From: CAKZNE01 sp002695025
GTDB taxonomy: Bacteria; Bacteroidota; Bacteroidia; Flavobacteriales; Schleiferiaceae
Assembly: GCA_913043285.1 (NCBI GenBank)
Contig: CAJWML010000008.1
Coordinates: forward strand, 62,001-126,000
Direction of reading: 5' to 3'
DNA: 64,000 bases
Shown: positions 43,077-52,346 of the stretch, in pieces
Layout: each line of letters opens with the position of its first letter
Position numbering within the stretch: position 1 is the first letter of the stretch
Notes under the pieces: generated by a model
The model's input: the letters and a program-made list of their open reading frames with translations, nothing else
What the model was told of the DNA's origin: nothing
Databases searched by the model: none
Program-made: the position numbers and the translations under genes

Positions 43077-44908
43077 TTCTGAAGAAAGCTGTTATTTCAA
43101 ATTTTAGAAGCATCAGTGGCACCGTGGAAGTAAGCTTCAACCATTTCAATTGTATCGTAGGTCAGAATGATGCAGGTAAGTCTACCATCCTTAAAGCCTT
43201 GGACGCTTTTCTCAATGAACCTCCTTTGGATAAAGCAGAGCACAACGTCAACGCGACAGAGGACTCAATATCTGTAGAGCTGCATTTTGATCCTCAAAAC
43301 TTCAGCTTTTCACTAGGTGAGCAGATTGACACAACCTTTGAGGCCGAAGAAATCGTAAACGAAGCCGGGCTACTCGTAATAAAAAAAGTTTGGAATGTCA
43401 CGGCTTCCGTGGGAAAGCCAAAATTGTCGATAGTGCGAAAGCAGTATGAAGGAGACAATGACTTTTTACTCAAGTCAGAAAAGCAACTAATATCACAGTG
43501 CAAGGAGAAAGAGATTCCCACCACTAAAGGAAACGGAGAAGAGTTCAACAACGTAGAAAAACGCCAGAAGCTCAGAGCGCATAATGATTCTACGCATGTT
43601 GCTTTCGAGTACGCTTATGAAGACATGCCCACCTCTGGCACAAGTAAGGCAAAAATGATTGCAGATGCCATAAAGCAGGCGCTACCAGCTTTTCAATACT
43701 TCAAAGCTGACACTTCTCTTTCTGACACTGACGCTGCCATTCAGAGGTATTTCAAGAAAATGGCTTTTGATCTAATCAAAACGGAGATTGATACTGATGA
43801 AATCGAAACCCAAGTTAGAGATCAACTACAGGAGGCCTTGGCCAAAATTACTTCCAAAATAAACGAGGTTGTAAAATCCACAGACACCGTACGGGCTAAT
43901 GTCGATTTCGACTGGAACAAGCTGATCTCTACTTCATTTGTTAGCGATAACACAGGAACAGATCTTCCTTTGAGTTCGCGTGGGGATGGCTTCAGAAGAA
44001 TTACCATGATGTCATACTTTGAGTATTTGGCCGAAACTGAAAGGAAGGATGAAAACCAACAGATCATTTTTGGTTTTGAAGAACCCGAAACTTTTCTGCA
44101 CCCTTCAGCACAAGAAGACCTTTTTGAAAAACTGGTGGGACTAACTGAGAACGGTTATCAGGTAGTTTTATCAACCCATTCTTCCACAATTGTGGGGAAT
44201 AGCCAGAAAGAACACCTGATTCACATTTCCAGGCCAGATAATGTATATTCCATTGAGCAAACGGAGGTGAATTACAAAGCCATTGCTCAAGATCTCGGAA
44301 TAAAGCCAGATAACACATTTACTCCGCTTTTTTCTACGGCAAGAGGACTTCTACTTGTTGAAGGAGTAAGCGATGTTATTGCTTTAAATCATAACTCATT
44401 GGCATATAAGGAGGCTGATGCTGTATCAAACACATTTGAAGAACTTGGAATTCTCATTGTGCCTTTAGGCAGTTGTGGTGCGGTTAAGCATTGGGTTAAC
44501 TTGGAGCTTTTCACAAAACTAGAAAAACCCTTCCATATATTTTTAGATAGTGATAAGGAAGAATTAGCTGCACAATCACTAAATGAAAGGTTAATGTCCA
44601 AATACGGACTGGAACCTGGTCAGCATTACACGCTCACCAAAAAACGACTTCTTGAGAATTATATCCATCCTGATGCTTTAAAACGACTTGTCCCAGGTTT
44701 AGAGATCCAATATGGGGACTTTGATCATGCAAAAAACTGTTGTGGCAAACATCCAAATAACGAAATGAGGACTGCTCTTGGAGGATATGACGTAGCCGAA
44801 AAGCACTATAGAAGTCTCACTTTTGACGAACTACGCATGAGCTGGTTCGATGGTGAAGAAGATGAATTTATCAACCTGTTCAACACGATAAAAGCAAAAC
44901 TAAACTAA
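43073..44908 (+). CDS. OLD-family ATP-dependent nuclease (AAA-TOPRIM)
   Basis: The 611-residue protein has an N-terminal SMC-like ATPase (Walker A GQNDAGKST, residues 30-38; signature and Walker B in GFEEPETFLHP, about 332-342) and a C-terminal TOPRIM domain. The TOPRIM domain has acidic residues in LLLVEGVSDVIAL (about 426-438) and FLDSDKEE (about 490-497). OLD proteins are double-stranded DNA nucleases, as in P2 Old, GajA of Gabija and class 2 OLD enzymes. No UvrD-like GajB gene is nearby; instead the type III methylase follows with 1 base of overlap, so this is not standard Gabija. Confidence 0.85.
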   Translation: MILKKAVISNFRSISGTVEVSFNHFNCIVGQNDAGKSTILKALDAFLNEPPLDKAEHNVNATEDSISVELHFDPQNFSFSLGEQIDTTFEAEEIVNEAGLLVIKKVWNVTASVGKPKLSIVRKQYEGDNDFLLKSEKQLISQCKEKEIPTTKGNGEEFNNVEKRQKLRAHNDSTHVAFEYAYEDMPTSGTSKAKMIADAIKQALPAFQYFKADTSLSDTDAAIQRYFKKMAFDLIKTEIDTDEIETQVRDQLQEALAKITSKINEVVKSTDTVRANVDFDWNKLISTSFVSDNTGTDLPLSSRGDGFRRITMMSYFEYLAETERKDENQQIIFGFEEPETFLHPSAQEDLFEKLVGLTENGYQVVLSTHSSTIVGNSQKEHLIHISRPDNVYSIEQTEVNYKAIAQDLGIKPDNTFTPLFSTARGLLLVEGVSDVIALNHNSLAYKEADAVSNTFEELGILIVPLGSCGAVKHWVNLELFTKLEKPFHIFLDSDKEELAAQSLNERLMSKYGLEPGQHYTLTKKRLLENYIHPDALKRLVPGLEIQYGDFDHAKNCCGKHPNNEMRTALGGYDVAEKHYRSLTFDELRMSWFDGEEDEFINLFNTIKAKLN

Positions 44909-46563
44909 TGCCAACCCTCAACTTCAAAGGAAAATCTTTCGTGCAAAACCATCACCTGGCGGTGAAGTACCACCAGTTGGTGCCCATGAAGGAAAAGAGC
45001 CTTACGGAAAAAGTCTCCCTGCACGACAACCTGGTAATACAAGGCGATAACCTGAAAGCCCTAAAGGCCCTGCTGCCAAATTATGGCGGTAAAGTAAAAG
45101 TAGTGTTTATCGACCCTCCATATAATACCGGAAATGAAGGCTGGATTTATAATGATCGGGTTAACAGCCCCATGATTACAGAGTGGCTTGGTAAAACTGT
45201 CGATAAGGATGACTTGACGCGGCATGATAAATGGCTTTGCATGATGACTCCACGATTGAAACTTATTAAGGAGTTGATGGCTCCAGATGGCATTATTGCA
45301 GTTGCGATTGACGATAATGAAATATTTCATTTAGGAAGTTTGATGGATGAGGTTTTTGGCCCACTTAACAAACTTGCTTGTGCTCCATGGCAGGCTGAGC
45401 CTAGTGGAGGCAAAGAAAAAACGAGGCTTCGCAGTGGCCATGAGTATGTTATGATTTATCACAATGGTGACATTAGTTCCTTAAGCCAAGAAGAAAGATC
45501 TACAGGTAAACTTGATCGGCAGGACAAGTGGGGGAAATATCGAAAAGGTAGAGAGCTAAGAAAGTGGGGCGGCACATCCTCAAGAGAAGATAGGCAAGGT
45601 CAGTGGTATCCGCTAAAGACGCCTACTGGAGCAACGGTCTATCCATATAAAAATGATGGTTCAGAAGGACATTGGCGTTGGGGGAAAAATCAAAAGATGA
45701 AAGCCATTATTGAAGAACCTGAAGTGGCACATTGGGAACTGAGTCCATATGATGAAGGAGTTTTGGTTAATGGTGAAAGGGAACGATGGGTACCGTTCGA
45801 GAAAATAAGAGATGCGAAAAAAAGTGTAGGATGGAGTACATGGTTAGATTCTTATGGTTTCAATGCCGATGCGACACGAACATTAAAAGAGCTTTTCGGA
45901 AAGAAGATATTCGATACTCCAAAGCCGATTCAACTAGTCGAATGGATCATCTCTCTTCACGAAGATGAGAATGCTCTTGTACTGGATAGCTTTTCTGGAT
46001 CAGGTAGTACAGCCCATGCTGTGTTGAACCTCAACTATGAGGATGAAGGGGATCGTAAGTTTATTCTAGTAGAGATGGAGCCTGACATCGCTGATATCAC
46101 GAGAGAAAGGGTACACCGTGTAATTCAAGGTGAGCCAAAATTCGGGTCAAAAGATCAGAGAATTATCAATGGAGTAGGCGGTACTTTCAGCTACTTTGAG
46201 CTGGGCGATCCTATTGAAATGGAAAGCATCCTGCACGGTGAAAACTTTCCTTCTTATGCCGACCTGGCGCGCTACCTTTTCTACACGGCCACGGGCGAGG
46301 AGTTTGATCCCAACCAACTGAACGAGGAAGAAAATTTCATTGGTAGCAGTAAAGACTATGATGCCTACCTTCTGTATAAGCCCGATGTAGAGTATCTGAA
46401 AAACACCGCACTTACCCTGGAACGGGCAAGGAAATTTGCTGCCAAGAGCGGAAAGAAAAGCCTGGTGTTTGCCCCTGCCAAATTTGTGGATACGCATACC
46501 CTGCTGGAGCTTCGGGTGGATTACTGCCAGTTGCCTTTTGAAATCTATAAACTAAAAGGTTAA
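44908..46563 (+). CDS. mod: Type III restriction-modification DNA methylase (Mod)
   Basis: The 551-residue protein is a beta-class N6-adenine methylase with the catalytic motif DPPY (Asp69-Tyr72, in VVFIDPPYNTGNEGW). The target-recognition part fills about 130-330, and the AdoMet motif SFSGSGSTAHAV (361-372) comes after it. Mod recognises an asymmetric site and methylates one strand. Bases about 45130-46180 look more AT-rich than both ends of the gene, pointing to recombinational exchange of the recognition region. It overlaps the OLD gene by 1 base and the Res gene by 1. Confidence 0.93.
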   Translation: MPTLNFKGKSFVQNHHLAVKYHQLVPMKEKSLTEKVSLHDNLVIQGDNLKALKALLPNYGGKVKVVFIDPPYNTGNEGWIYNDRVNSPMITEWLGKTVDKDDLTRHDKWLCMMTPRLKLIKELMAPDGIIAVAIDDNEIFHLGSLMDEVFGPLNKLACAPWQAEPSGGKEKTRLRSGHEYVMIYHNGDISSLSQEERSTGKLDRQDKWGKYRKGRELRKWGGTSSREDRQGQWYPLKTPTGATVYPYKNDGSEGHWRWGKNQKMKAIIEEPEVAHWELSPYDEGVLVNGERERWVPFEKIRDAKKSVGWSTWLDSYGFNADATRTLKELFGKKIFDTPKPIQLVEWIISLHEDENALVLDSFSGSGSTAHAVLNLNYEDEGDRKFILVEMEPDIADITRERVHRVIQGEPKFGSKDQRIINGVGGTFSYFELGDPIEMESILHGENFPSYADLARYLFYTATGEEFDPNQLNEEENFIGSSKDYDAYLLYKPDVEYLKNTALTLERARKFAAKSGKKSLVFAPAKFVDTHTLLELRVDYCQLPFEIYKLKG

Positions 46564-49079
46564 TGGAACTCAAGGATTATCAGAAAAAGGTTACATCCAA
46601 GCTGAAGGAATACCTCCTGGCACTTTCGGAGTTCAAGGACAAGTACGAAAAGGCCATTGAGTTTGACCCCGATATGGCCAAAGACTACAACTTTCCGCGT
46701 AAGGCCTGGGAGAAAGCCGTAGGCAATATTTACCATTCCAGTTCCAACGGTATTGATGAACCCTTGCCCGAGCTTTACCTGAAAGTACCTACGGGTGGAG
46801 GGAAAACCATTTTGGCCTGCCATAGCATCGACCACATCAACAAAACCTACCTGAAGAAGCAAACAGGATTGGTGTTATGGATCGTGCCCACCTCCCAGAT
46901 CTATCGGCAAACCCTTACTAATCTGCGCAACCGCGAGCATCCTTACCGCCAGGTTCTGGACATTTCGAGCGGGGGCCGCACACTGATAAAAGAAAAGACG
47001 GAGCATTTCAGCCGATTGGATACCGAGGAAAACCTGGTGATCCTATTGTTGATGCTTCCATCGGCAAACCGCCAGAACAAAGACACACTGAAAATTTTTC
47101 AGGATTCAGGAGCCTTTACGGATTTCTTCCCGCCCGAAGACAATTACAAGGCCAATGAAGCCCTGTTGGAGAAAATCCCCAACCTGGATTATTTCGGGGA
47201 GGAAAACGAAGCCTTTGGCCGCACCCTTAAAACCTCTATGGGCAATACGTTAAAAGTGTTGCAACCTATCGTAATTGTGGACGAAGGCCACAAAGCCTAC
47301 AGCGAAAATGCGCGGAACACCATCCGCAATTTCAATCCATGTTTTATCCTGGAGCTTTCGGCCACACCCCCCAAAAACACCAACAAACTGGTGGAGATCA
47401 CGGGCCGTGAATTGAACGAAGAGGAAATGATCAAACTGGACATTCACCTCACCAACAAAACCAGTCTGGATTGGAAAGATACCATGCTCAGTTCGGTGGA
47501 GAAGCGGGATGAACTGGAGAAAAGAGCCGTGGAGTACGAACAGAACACGGGGGAAAACATCAGGCCGATCAACCTTATCCAGGTAGAGCGAACGGGCAAA
47601 GATCAGCGCGAAGGAAAGTTCATCCATTCAGAAGATGTAAAGGAATTTTTGATCAAGCAGTGCAACATTCCTGAAGATCATATCGCCATCAAAAGCAGCG
47701 AGAAGGATGATATTGAAGGAATCAACCTCTTTGACAGGGATTGCCCTATCCGTTACATTATCACCAAACAGGCGCTTCAGGAAGGTTGGGACTGTTCCTT
47801 TGCATACATCCTTACAATACTCACCAATCCCAGTTCCCAAACGGGTATTACACAGTTGATCGGACGCATTCTGCGTCAGCCCAATGCCCGCAAAACCAAG
47901 GTGCGTGAATTGGATGAATGCTACGTTTATACCTTCAGACAAAATGCTGCCAGTCTCGTGAAAGGCATCAAGAGCAGTCTGGAAAGTGAAGGCTTGGGCG
48001 ATATAGCAGGAAGAGTTTCCGTAGATAGCGGTGATGAAACCGAAGGTAATGTGTTAAAGGAGCGGATAATGAAGCATCGCCCTCGCTTCAAAGAATTTGA
48101 AGGTAAGATATACCTACCCAAGTTTGTAATACAGGAAAAAGAGAGTTGGCGTGATATCATCTATGAGGTGGATATTCTTGGGAACATCGATTACGAGAAG
48201 ATCGACCTGGATGAGCTGAGAGATGTTTCGCTATCCAAAAACCGCAAACAGGAGCAGGAGCTGATCCTTGGCCTTTCGGAGGAAGAGCGGGCTTTGCTGA
48301 AGGAAAAAGGGCGCACCGAGAAAGACATTCGCCTGGAAATTGATGATGTGTTTATGACCCGCCAGATTGTGGATCTTGTACCGAATCCCTGGATCGGCTA
48401 TGAGCTTGGTAAAAAGGCCCTGGAAATCTTCAGGGAGGAATATGAGGAAGATATTATAGCAGCCAACTTCGTTTTCATTATCGAGGAACTGAAAAAGGTT
48501 TTGGAAAAAGAGCGTAACCGCCTGGCCGAGGCGGTTTTCAGAAATCTGGTGGAAGACAAAACCCTTTGCTTCTTTTTGATAACGGGTGAGGGCGGATTTA
48601 AGATCCCGCCTCACATTCGGGTAAGGAGCAATAAGCAACTGATCCGTGAGGATAACACTGAGGTTCAGAAAAGCCTCTTCGACTATGTGCCCGAAGAAAA
48701 TGTAAACGAACTGGAGCGTTCGGTGGCCATTTACCTGGATGAGCAGGAAAACCTGCTGTGGTGGTACCGCAACATGTCGAAGCAGGACTACCACATCCAG
48801 GGCTGGAAAAAAGGAAAGATCTACCCTGACTTTATTGCTTCGGACGTGGGTTCTGAAGATTCAGAAAAGTACGGCAGCGTTTACGTGATTGAAACCAAAG
48901 GCCTACACCTCAAGAATGATGATACAAAGTATAAGCAGGATGTATTTGCCCTGTGCAATGAATTGGGCACCCGCAAAGCCTGGAAGGAGCTCGACCTTGA
49001 TTTTCCCGATGAGAAAATTGAGTTCCAGGTGATTTTTGAAGATGAGTGGAAAAGCAGGATTAATGGGATATTCAGTTAA
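46563..49079 (+). CDS. res: Type III restriction endonuclease (Res) with SF2 helicase
   Basis: The 838-residue protein has Walker A PTGGGKT (residues 76-82), the DEGH-type motif II VIVDEGHKAYS (about 237-247), motif III SATPP, motif VI-like LIGRILRQPNARK (about 436-448) and a C-terminal PD-(D/E)xK nuclease (PDFIA...VIETKGL, about 755-782). Res needs Mod for DNA recognition and cuts DNA about 25 bases from the site when two sites are head to head. All motifs look intact, so the pair is probably active. The gene starts on the last base of the mod stop codon. Confidence 0.93.
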   Translation: MELKDYQKKVTSKLKEYLLALSEFKDKYEKAIEFDPDMAKDYNFPRKAWEKAVGNIYHSSSNGIDEPLPELYLKVPTGGGKTILACHSIDHINKTYLKKQTGLVLWIVPTSQIYRQTLTNLRNREHPYRQVLDISSGGRTLIKEKTEHFSRLDTEENLVILLLMLPSANRQNKDTLKIFQDSGAFTDFFPPEDNYKANEALLEKIPNLDYFGEENEAFGRTLKTSMGNTLKVLQPIVIVDEGHKAYSENARNTIRNFNPCFILELSATPPKNTNKLVEITGRELNEEEMIKLDIHLTNKTSLDWKDTMLSSVEKRDELEKRAVEYEQNTGENIRPINLIQVERTGKDQREGKFIHSEDVKEFLIKQCNIPEDHIAIKSSEKDDIEGINLFDRDCPIRYIITKQALQEGWDCSFAYILTILTNPSSQTGITQLIGRILRQPNARKTKVRELDECYVYTFRQNAASLVKGIKSSLESEGLGDIAGRVSVDSGDETEGNVLKERIMKHRPRFKEFEGKIYLPKFVIQEKESWRDIIYEVDILGNIDYEKIDLDELRDVSLSKNRKQEQELILGLSEEERALLKEKGRTEKDIRLEIDDVFMTRQIVDLVPNPWIGYELGKKALEIFREEYEEDIIAANFVFIIEELKKVLEKERNRLAEAVFRNLVEDKTLCFFLITGEGGFKIPPHIRVRSNKQLIREDNTEVQKSLFDYVPEENVNELERSVAIYLDEQENLLWWYRNMSKQDYHIQGWKKGKIYPDFIASDVGSEDSEKYGSVYVIETKGLHLKNDDTKYKQDVFALCNELGTRKAWKELDLDFPDEKIEFQVIFEDEWKSRINGIFS

Positions 49080-49114
49080 TATTCCGAAAAAATTCAGACT
49101 TTAACTGTATACGT

Positions 49115-50158
49115 ATGGCGAGAGAATTAAGTCGAACTGTGACTTACTATTTAGGGGCTGGGGCCAGCTATAATGCGCTTCCTATAGTGAATGAGATGAA
49201 AAACGGCCTGAACAAGATTAGCCGTAATTTCGGAAAATATCAGGCAATAGGAGATCCTTTCGCAAAAAAAATGTGGGAGGATTTTAACTGGCTTTCCGAT
49301 CAACATACTAAGTATTACTCGATAGATACCGCAGCAAATGTTTTCTTCAGGAGAGGAGGAGGCTCAAGGAGCACAGACCTTCATCGCCTGAAAAATGCGG
49401 TTTCACTTTATTTTTTACTTGAACAACTCGAATGTGTTAGTGAAAAGATGGAAAGTATTAAAGATGAACCTATAGATAATAGGTATTTCCGTTTGTTGGC
49501 TTATTTCTTTGGTGACTCTCCTTCTTATAATCTTCCACCAAATCTGAACTTTATATCATGGAACTACGACATCCAGATTGAGCTAGCTTATCATCATTTT
49601 ACAGGGAATGACAGGTTCTCAGAATCGACTAATGACCTGAACAGTCTTCCAAGAGGTGGTAAATACAATTTTGTAAAGAAGGATATTGATACAGGCAAAT
49701 TGGTTCATCTAAATGGCATTGCGGGTCTAAGTGAACACCACGAACAGAATGGCGAGGTTCTTTACAGCCTTTATGATAGGATTGAAAGAAATTCTATAGA
49801 GGACATTTTTAACAGCTTGAACAAAACAGATTTTTTCAACAAGTACAGCAGTGAGTATATGTTGAGTTTTGCTTGGGAGAAGGGGTTAAGCAGGGAGTAT
49901 CAGAACAGAGCTATGGAAATAATGAAGGCCACTGATGACCTCGTAATTATCGGGTACTCTTTTCCCAACTTTAATAGAGACACCGATAGAACATTGATAA
50001 AAGCTTTCCTGGAGAACAATAGACAAGAAAAGCATATCTATTTGCAGGATCCAAAGGAGGATGTGAAGCGGAAGTTTGAAAATTTGTTCCAGCCTAAGAA
50101 TATTCCTGTAACTCAAGAAAAGGACAAGGAAGAGTTTTTTATTCCTCCGTACATATAA
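49115..50158 (+). CDS. SIR2-like NADase-type defence protein
   Basis: The 347-residue protein has the SIR2 nucleotide motif LGAGAS (residues 13-18), the NxD motif in SWNYDIQIE (Asn150-Asp152), the HxNG motif LVHLNGIAG (about residue 199) and VIIGYSFPNFNRD (about 275-287). These match the SIR2_2/DSR-type NAD-consuming defence effectors, which kill infected cells by depleting NAD+. No other recognised domain is fused. It lies 35 bases after res on the same strand, so it probably belongs to the operon and may act when restriction fails. Confidence 0.8.
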   Translation: MARELSRTVTYYLGAGASYNALPIVNEMKNGLNKISRNFGKYQAIGDPFAKKMWEDFNWLSDQHTKYYSIDTAANVFFRRGGGSRSTDLHRLKNAVSLYFLLEQLECVSEKMESIKDEPIDNRYFRLLAYFFGDSPSYNLPPNLNFISWNYDIQIELAYHHFTGNDRFSESTNDLNSLPRGGKYNFVKKDIDTGKLVHLNGIAGLSEHHEQNGEVLYSLYDRIERNSIEDIFNSLNKTDFFNKYSSEYMLSFAWEKGLSREYQNRAMEIMKATDDLVIIGYSFPNFNRDTDRTLIKAFLENNRQEKHIYLQDPKEDVKRKFENLFQPKNIPVTQEKDKEEFFIPPYI

Positions 50159-50216
50159 GTCGGAGTATTAGGCTTAAACCGGAGCTTGCGACACAAAATT
50201 TAGGATAGTCCCATGT

Positions 50217-51026
50217 TCAGTCTTGGCCGCTTCGTATGTCTTCCGAAAAGTTGCTTAGACTATTAGCTAAAGCTTCATAGGAATTTACGTTGGGCTTATT
50301 GATCCTTTTCACCAGATCACCCAATTTGTCGTACCAGCCTTCGGTTTTCATCTGCTTTTGAAACCTGATCTTAATTTTGTCAAAAACATCATTATCAGTT
50401 GCGTAAGCCACCATGATTCCCTTCATGACCTCTTGAATTGTTATTAGTCGCTTTCGAACCACATGATATTCTTGTTCATTAATTGGTACATTCTGCGCAG
50501 CATCTGTATAAAATCCAATCTGCCGCATAGTATCCATTCTTTCGAAGAACTTAATCTCCCCTTGAAACTGTTCGATCTTCATAAAGAGGTACCGTTTAAC
50601 TATTACTTCCATTGCTCTTGGATTCTTAAAGAGCCTCATTAACCTCGGGAGATCTTTCTGTGCCTCAAGAGTAACGGTCTTTAAATCTTCTGAAAGTAGG
50701 CCAAACATTGCAAAAATCAGTGCTACAAGATATCTGAGCCTGTGATTCTTAAATAGATTATCCATCCCCGCTACCTCTCGAAATTTGAAGCCATTGGAAT
50801 CCAAGGTCAGGATAAGAGCTTTTACCATCTCCTCGGTGCTAATGATCAAAAAGCCAACGGCTCCACCAGGGTCTGAAGTAGCTATGGCTTCCGCAGAACG
50901 TGCTTTTTTCTCTGCGTTTGCGATTATGAGTTTCGCTTCACTGAGGCACTCTTTCTTTGGTAGTGTAATAAAATTTCGTTGAGACATTTTTCGGTACTTT
51001 CTAGATTCAGTTTTGTCAACCTTCAA
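50217..51026 (-). CDS. AbiV-like abortive infection protein
   Basis: The 269-residue protein has an AbiV-family N-terminal half: CLSEAKLIIANAEKKARSAEA, then ISTEEMVKALILTLDSNGF (matching the IxxEExxKA motif) and NLFKNHRLRYLVALIFAM. The C-terminal half is charged and helical. AbiV of Lactococcus blocks phage protein synthesis by binding the phage protein SaV. It faces the SIR2 gene convergently (58 bases) and overlaps the end of the gene upstream by 11 bases. Function here is inferred from family only. Confidence 0.7.
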   Translation of the reverse strand: MKVDKTESRKYRKMSQRNFITLPKKECLSEAKLIIANAEKKARSAEAIATSDPGGAVGFLIISTEEMVKALILTLDSNGFKFREVAGMDNLFKNHRLRYLVALIFAMFGLLSEDLKTVTLEAQKDLPRLMRLFKNPRAMEVIVKRYLFMKIEQFQGEIKFFERMDTMRQIGFYTDAAQNVPINEQEYHVVRKRLITIQEVMKGIMVAYATDNDVFDKIKIRFQKQMKTEGWYDKLGDLVKRINKPNVNSYEALANSLSNFSEDIRSGQD

Positions 51027-51423
51027 CTTCTTTAATAGATGCGGCTTTGAATTGCCTCAGTCGTGATTCCAGAGCTTTTATCCTCATTACCTTCTCATTA
51101 TTGGTATGGGACGGAAACTCAGTAATGGTTAGGTATAGGTCCTTTATATCATCACCCTTAAGTTTTACCCAGGCATCATGAAATTTTACTCCATCCTCCA
51201 GGCTGCAAAGGCCATTATGCTCCTCCTTAATCTGAAAATCATTTTTGTGAAAAGCATTTAAAATCTCCTCCGGGGAATACTTCTCCTGCTTGCCCATGTG
51301 CTTTGCAAAAACACGGTTAATCGTTTTGTGGATATAGTAAATGTGATTTTTCTCACCCTTACGGAGGCCGTATCCCGGTTGTATAAACTTCGTGATGAAT
51401 TCACTCAAATGCTCCTTGGTCAT
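51016..51423 (-). CDS. Unknown small protein upstream of AbiV-like gene
   Basis: I do not recognise this 135-residue protein. It is charged and mostly helical, with a central INRVFAKHMGKQEKYSPEEILNAFHKNDFQIKEEH and a C-terminal VMRIKALESRLRQFKAASIKEVEG coiled-coil-like end, and it has no signal or membrane helix. Its 3' end overlaps the AbiV-like gene by 11 bases, so the two are probably co-transcribed and may form a toxin-antitoxin or sensor-effector pair. Confidence 0.6.
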   Translation of the reverse strand: MTKEHLSEFITKFIQPGYGLRKGEKNHIYYIHKTINRVFAKHMGKQEKYSPEEILNAFHKNDFQIKEEHNGLCSLEDGVKFHDAWVKLKGDDIKDLYLTITEFPSHTNNEKVMRIKALESRLRQFKAASIKEVEG

Positions 51424-52346
51424 TTTCTGTTTTCGTGCGAAAATAGAAATTCACAGAATTTAACCATCTCCCCACCTCCAGCAGGTTCATTCCGGTCGTC
51501 TTTCCGCTAACGCAGAAAACCTCCCTCCATTCACCCGCTTCCGGTTCCGCGCATAAGCCGAGCCCTTCATTTCGTCCTGCCGCTGCGCAACAGACCTTCA
51601 TTACAGGCTCAGCTTATTTGGCCAGCGCGCGTTTCGTTGCTATTAACCGTCTTTCGTTAACCTCAATAGTTTCATTTTAAAAATCCGTCTCCGGCAGGGC
51701 ATATATCTTAAAAAGATGTTCAGCAGGTAAAGCGGTATTCCTCCTTCGGTCGCGGCAACAAATGCTGCCAGGTTCCGGTAAGTGCCGCCTGTGGCGGCAC
51801 ACACCTCCAGGCTTTGCCCCCCGCTTATTGCGGGGCCTGTCACCATTTGTGCATTCGCTCGGTCAGTCGTCATTCGCAGCTTCCCCCTGGGCGTTGGCCG
51901 CTTCATTCCTTCACTCCATTCCGCAGCAAAGCGTGCGGCAATCTCGCTCTCTCATTTCAGCCACCACCACCCCGGCCGCTGCTTCATGTTTTGCGAGCCT
52001 GCTACTCCTTCGGGCTGCGGGCTGTCATGGTTTTTGCATTCCCTGCGGTCGCAAAAAACCACGCCAGCCCTTGTGTCGCTGCATTTCATTCTGGTAAGGC
52101 GTGTTAAAATAAATTACGCCTTACCGGCATTCCATTCCGCACAGGGGTCGCTACCCATATTTCATATTCCCGTAGCTTCCACCCTCAGTCAACTCGCGGA
52201 CGGCTCGCGGTACCCGTAGATGTTTTAAGTAAAAACACATCACTATCCCCGCTTAGGTCATCCGTTCAGCTCAAGGCTGTTTTACCTGCTGTCAGTTTGG
52301 TAAATATTCCCCCGTTTTGGTTATTTGCTCGGATCAGTGAAAAATT
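51424..52346. other. Hairpin-rich non-coding segment (about 0.9 kb)
   Basis: No reading frame here looks like a gene. The plus strand is pyrimidine-rich and contains several strong stems: GTGCCGCC/GGCGGCAC around TGT (51782-51800), CCCCGC/GCGGGG (51819-51835), GGTTTTTGC/GCAAAAAACC (52029-52060) and a perfect 10-bp stem GGTAAGGCGT/ACGCCTTACC with a 13-base loop (52093-52125). The density of hairpins suggests a structured RNA or an ancient mobile element rather than plain spacer. Direction of transcription is unknown. I know of no named family that matches. Confidence 0.45.

Noticed and set aside
43073..44908. Gabija system
   Set aside because: The OLD protein is GajA-like, but no UvrD-like GajB helicase gene follows; mod and res do.
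51424..52346. ToxIN-type tandem-repeat antitoxin RNA
   Set aside because: The segment has hairpins but no tandem repeats of 30-40 bases next to a ToxN-like gene, so a type III toxin-antitoxin call is not supported.
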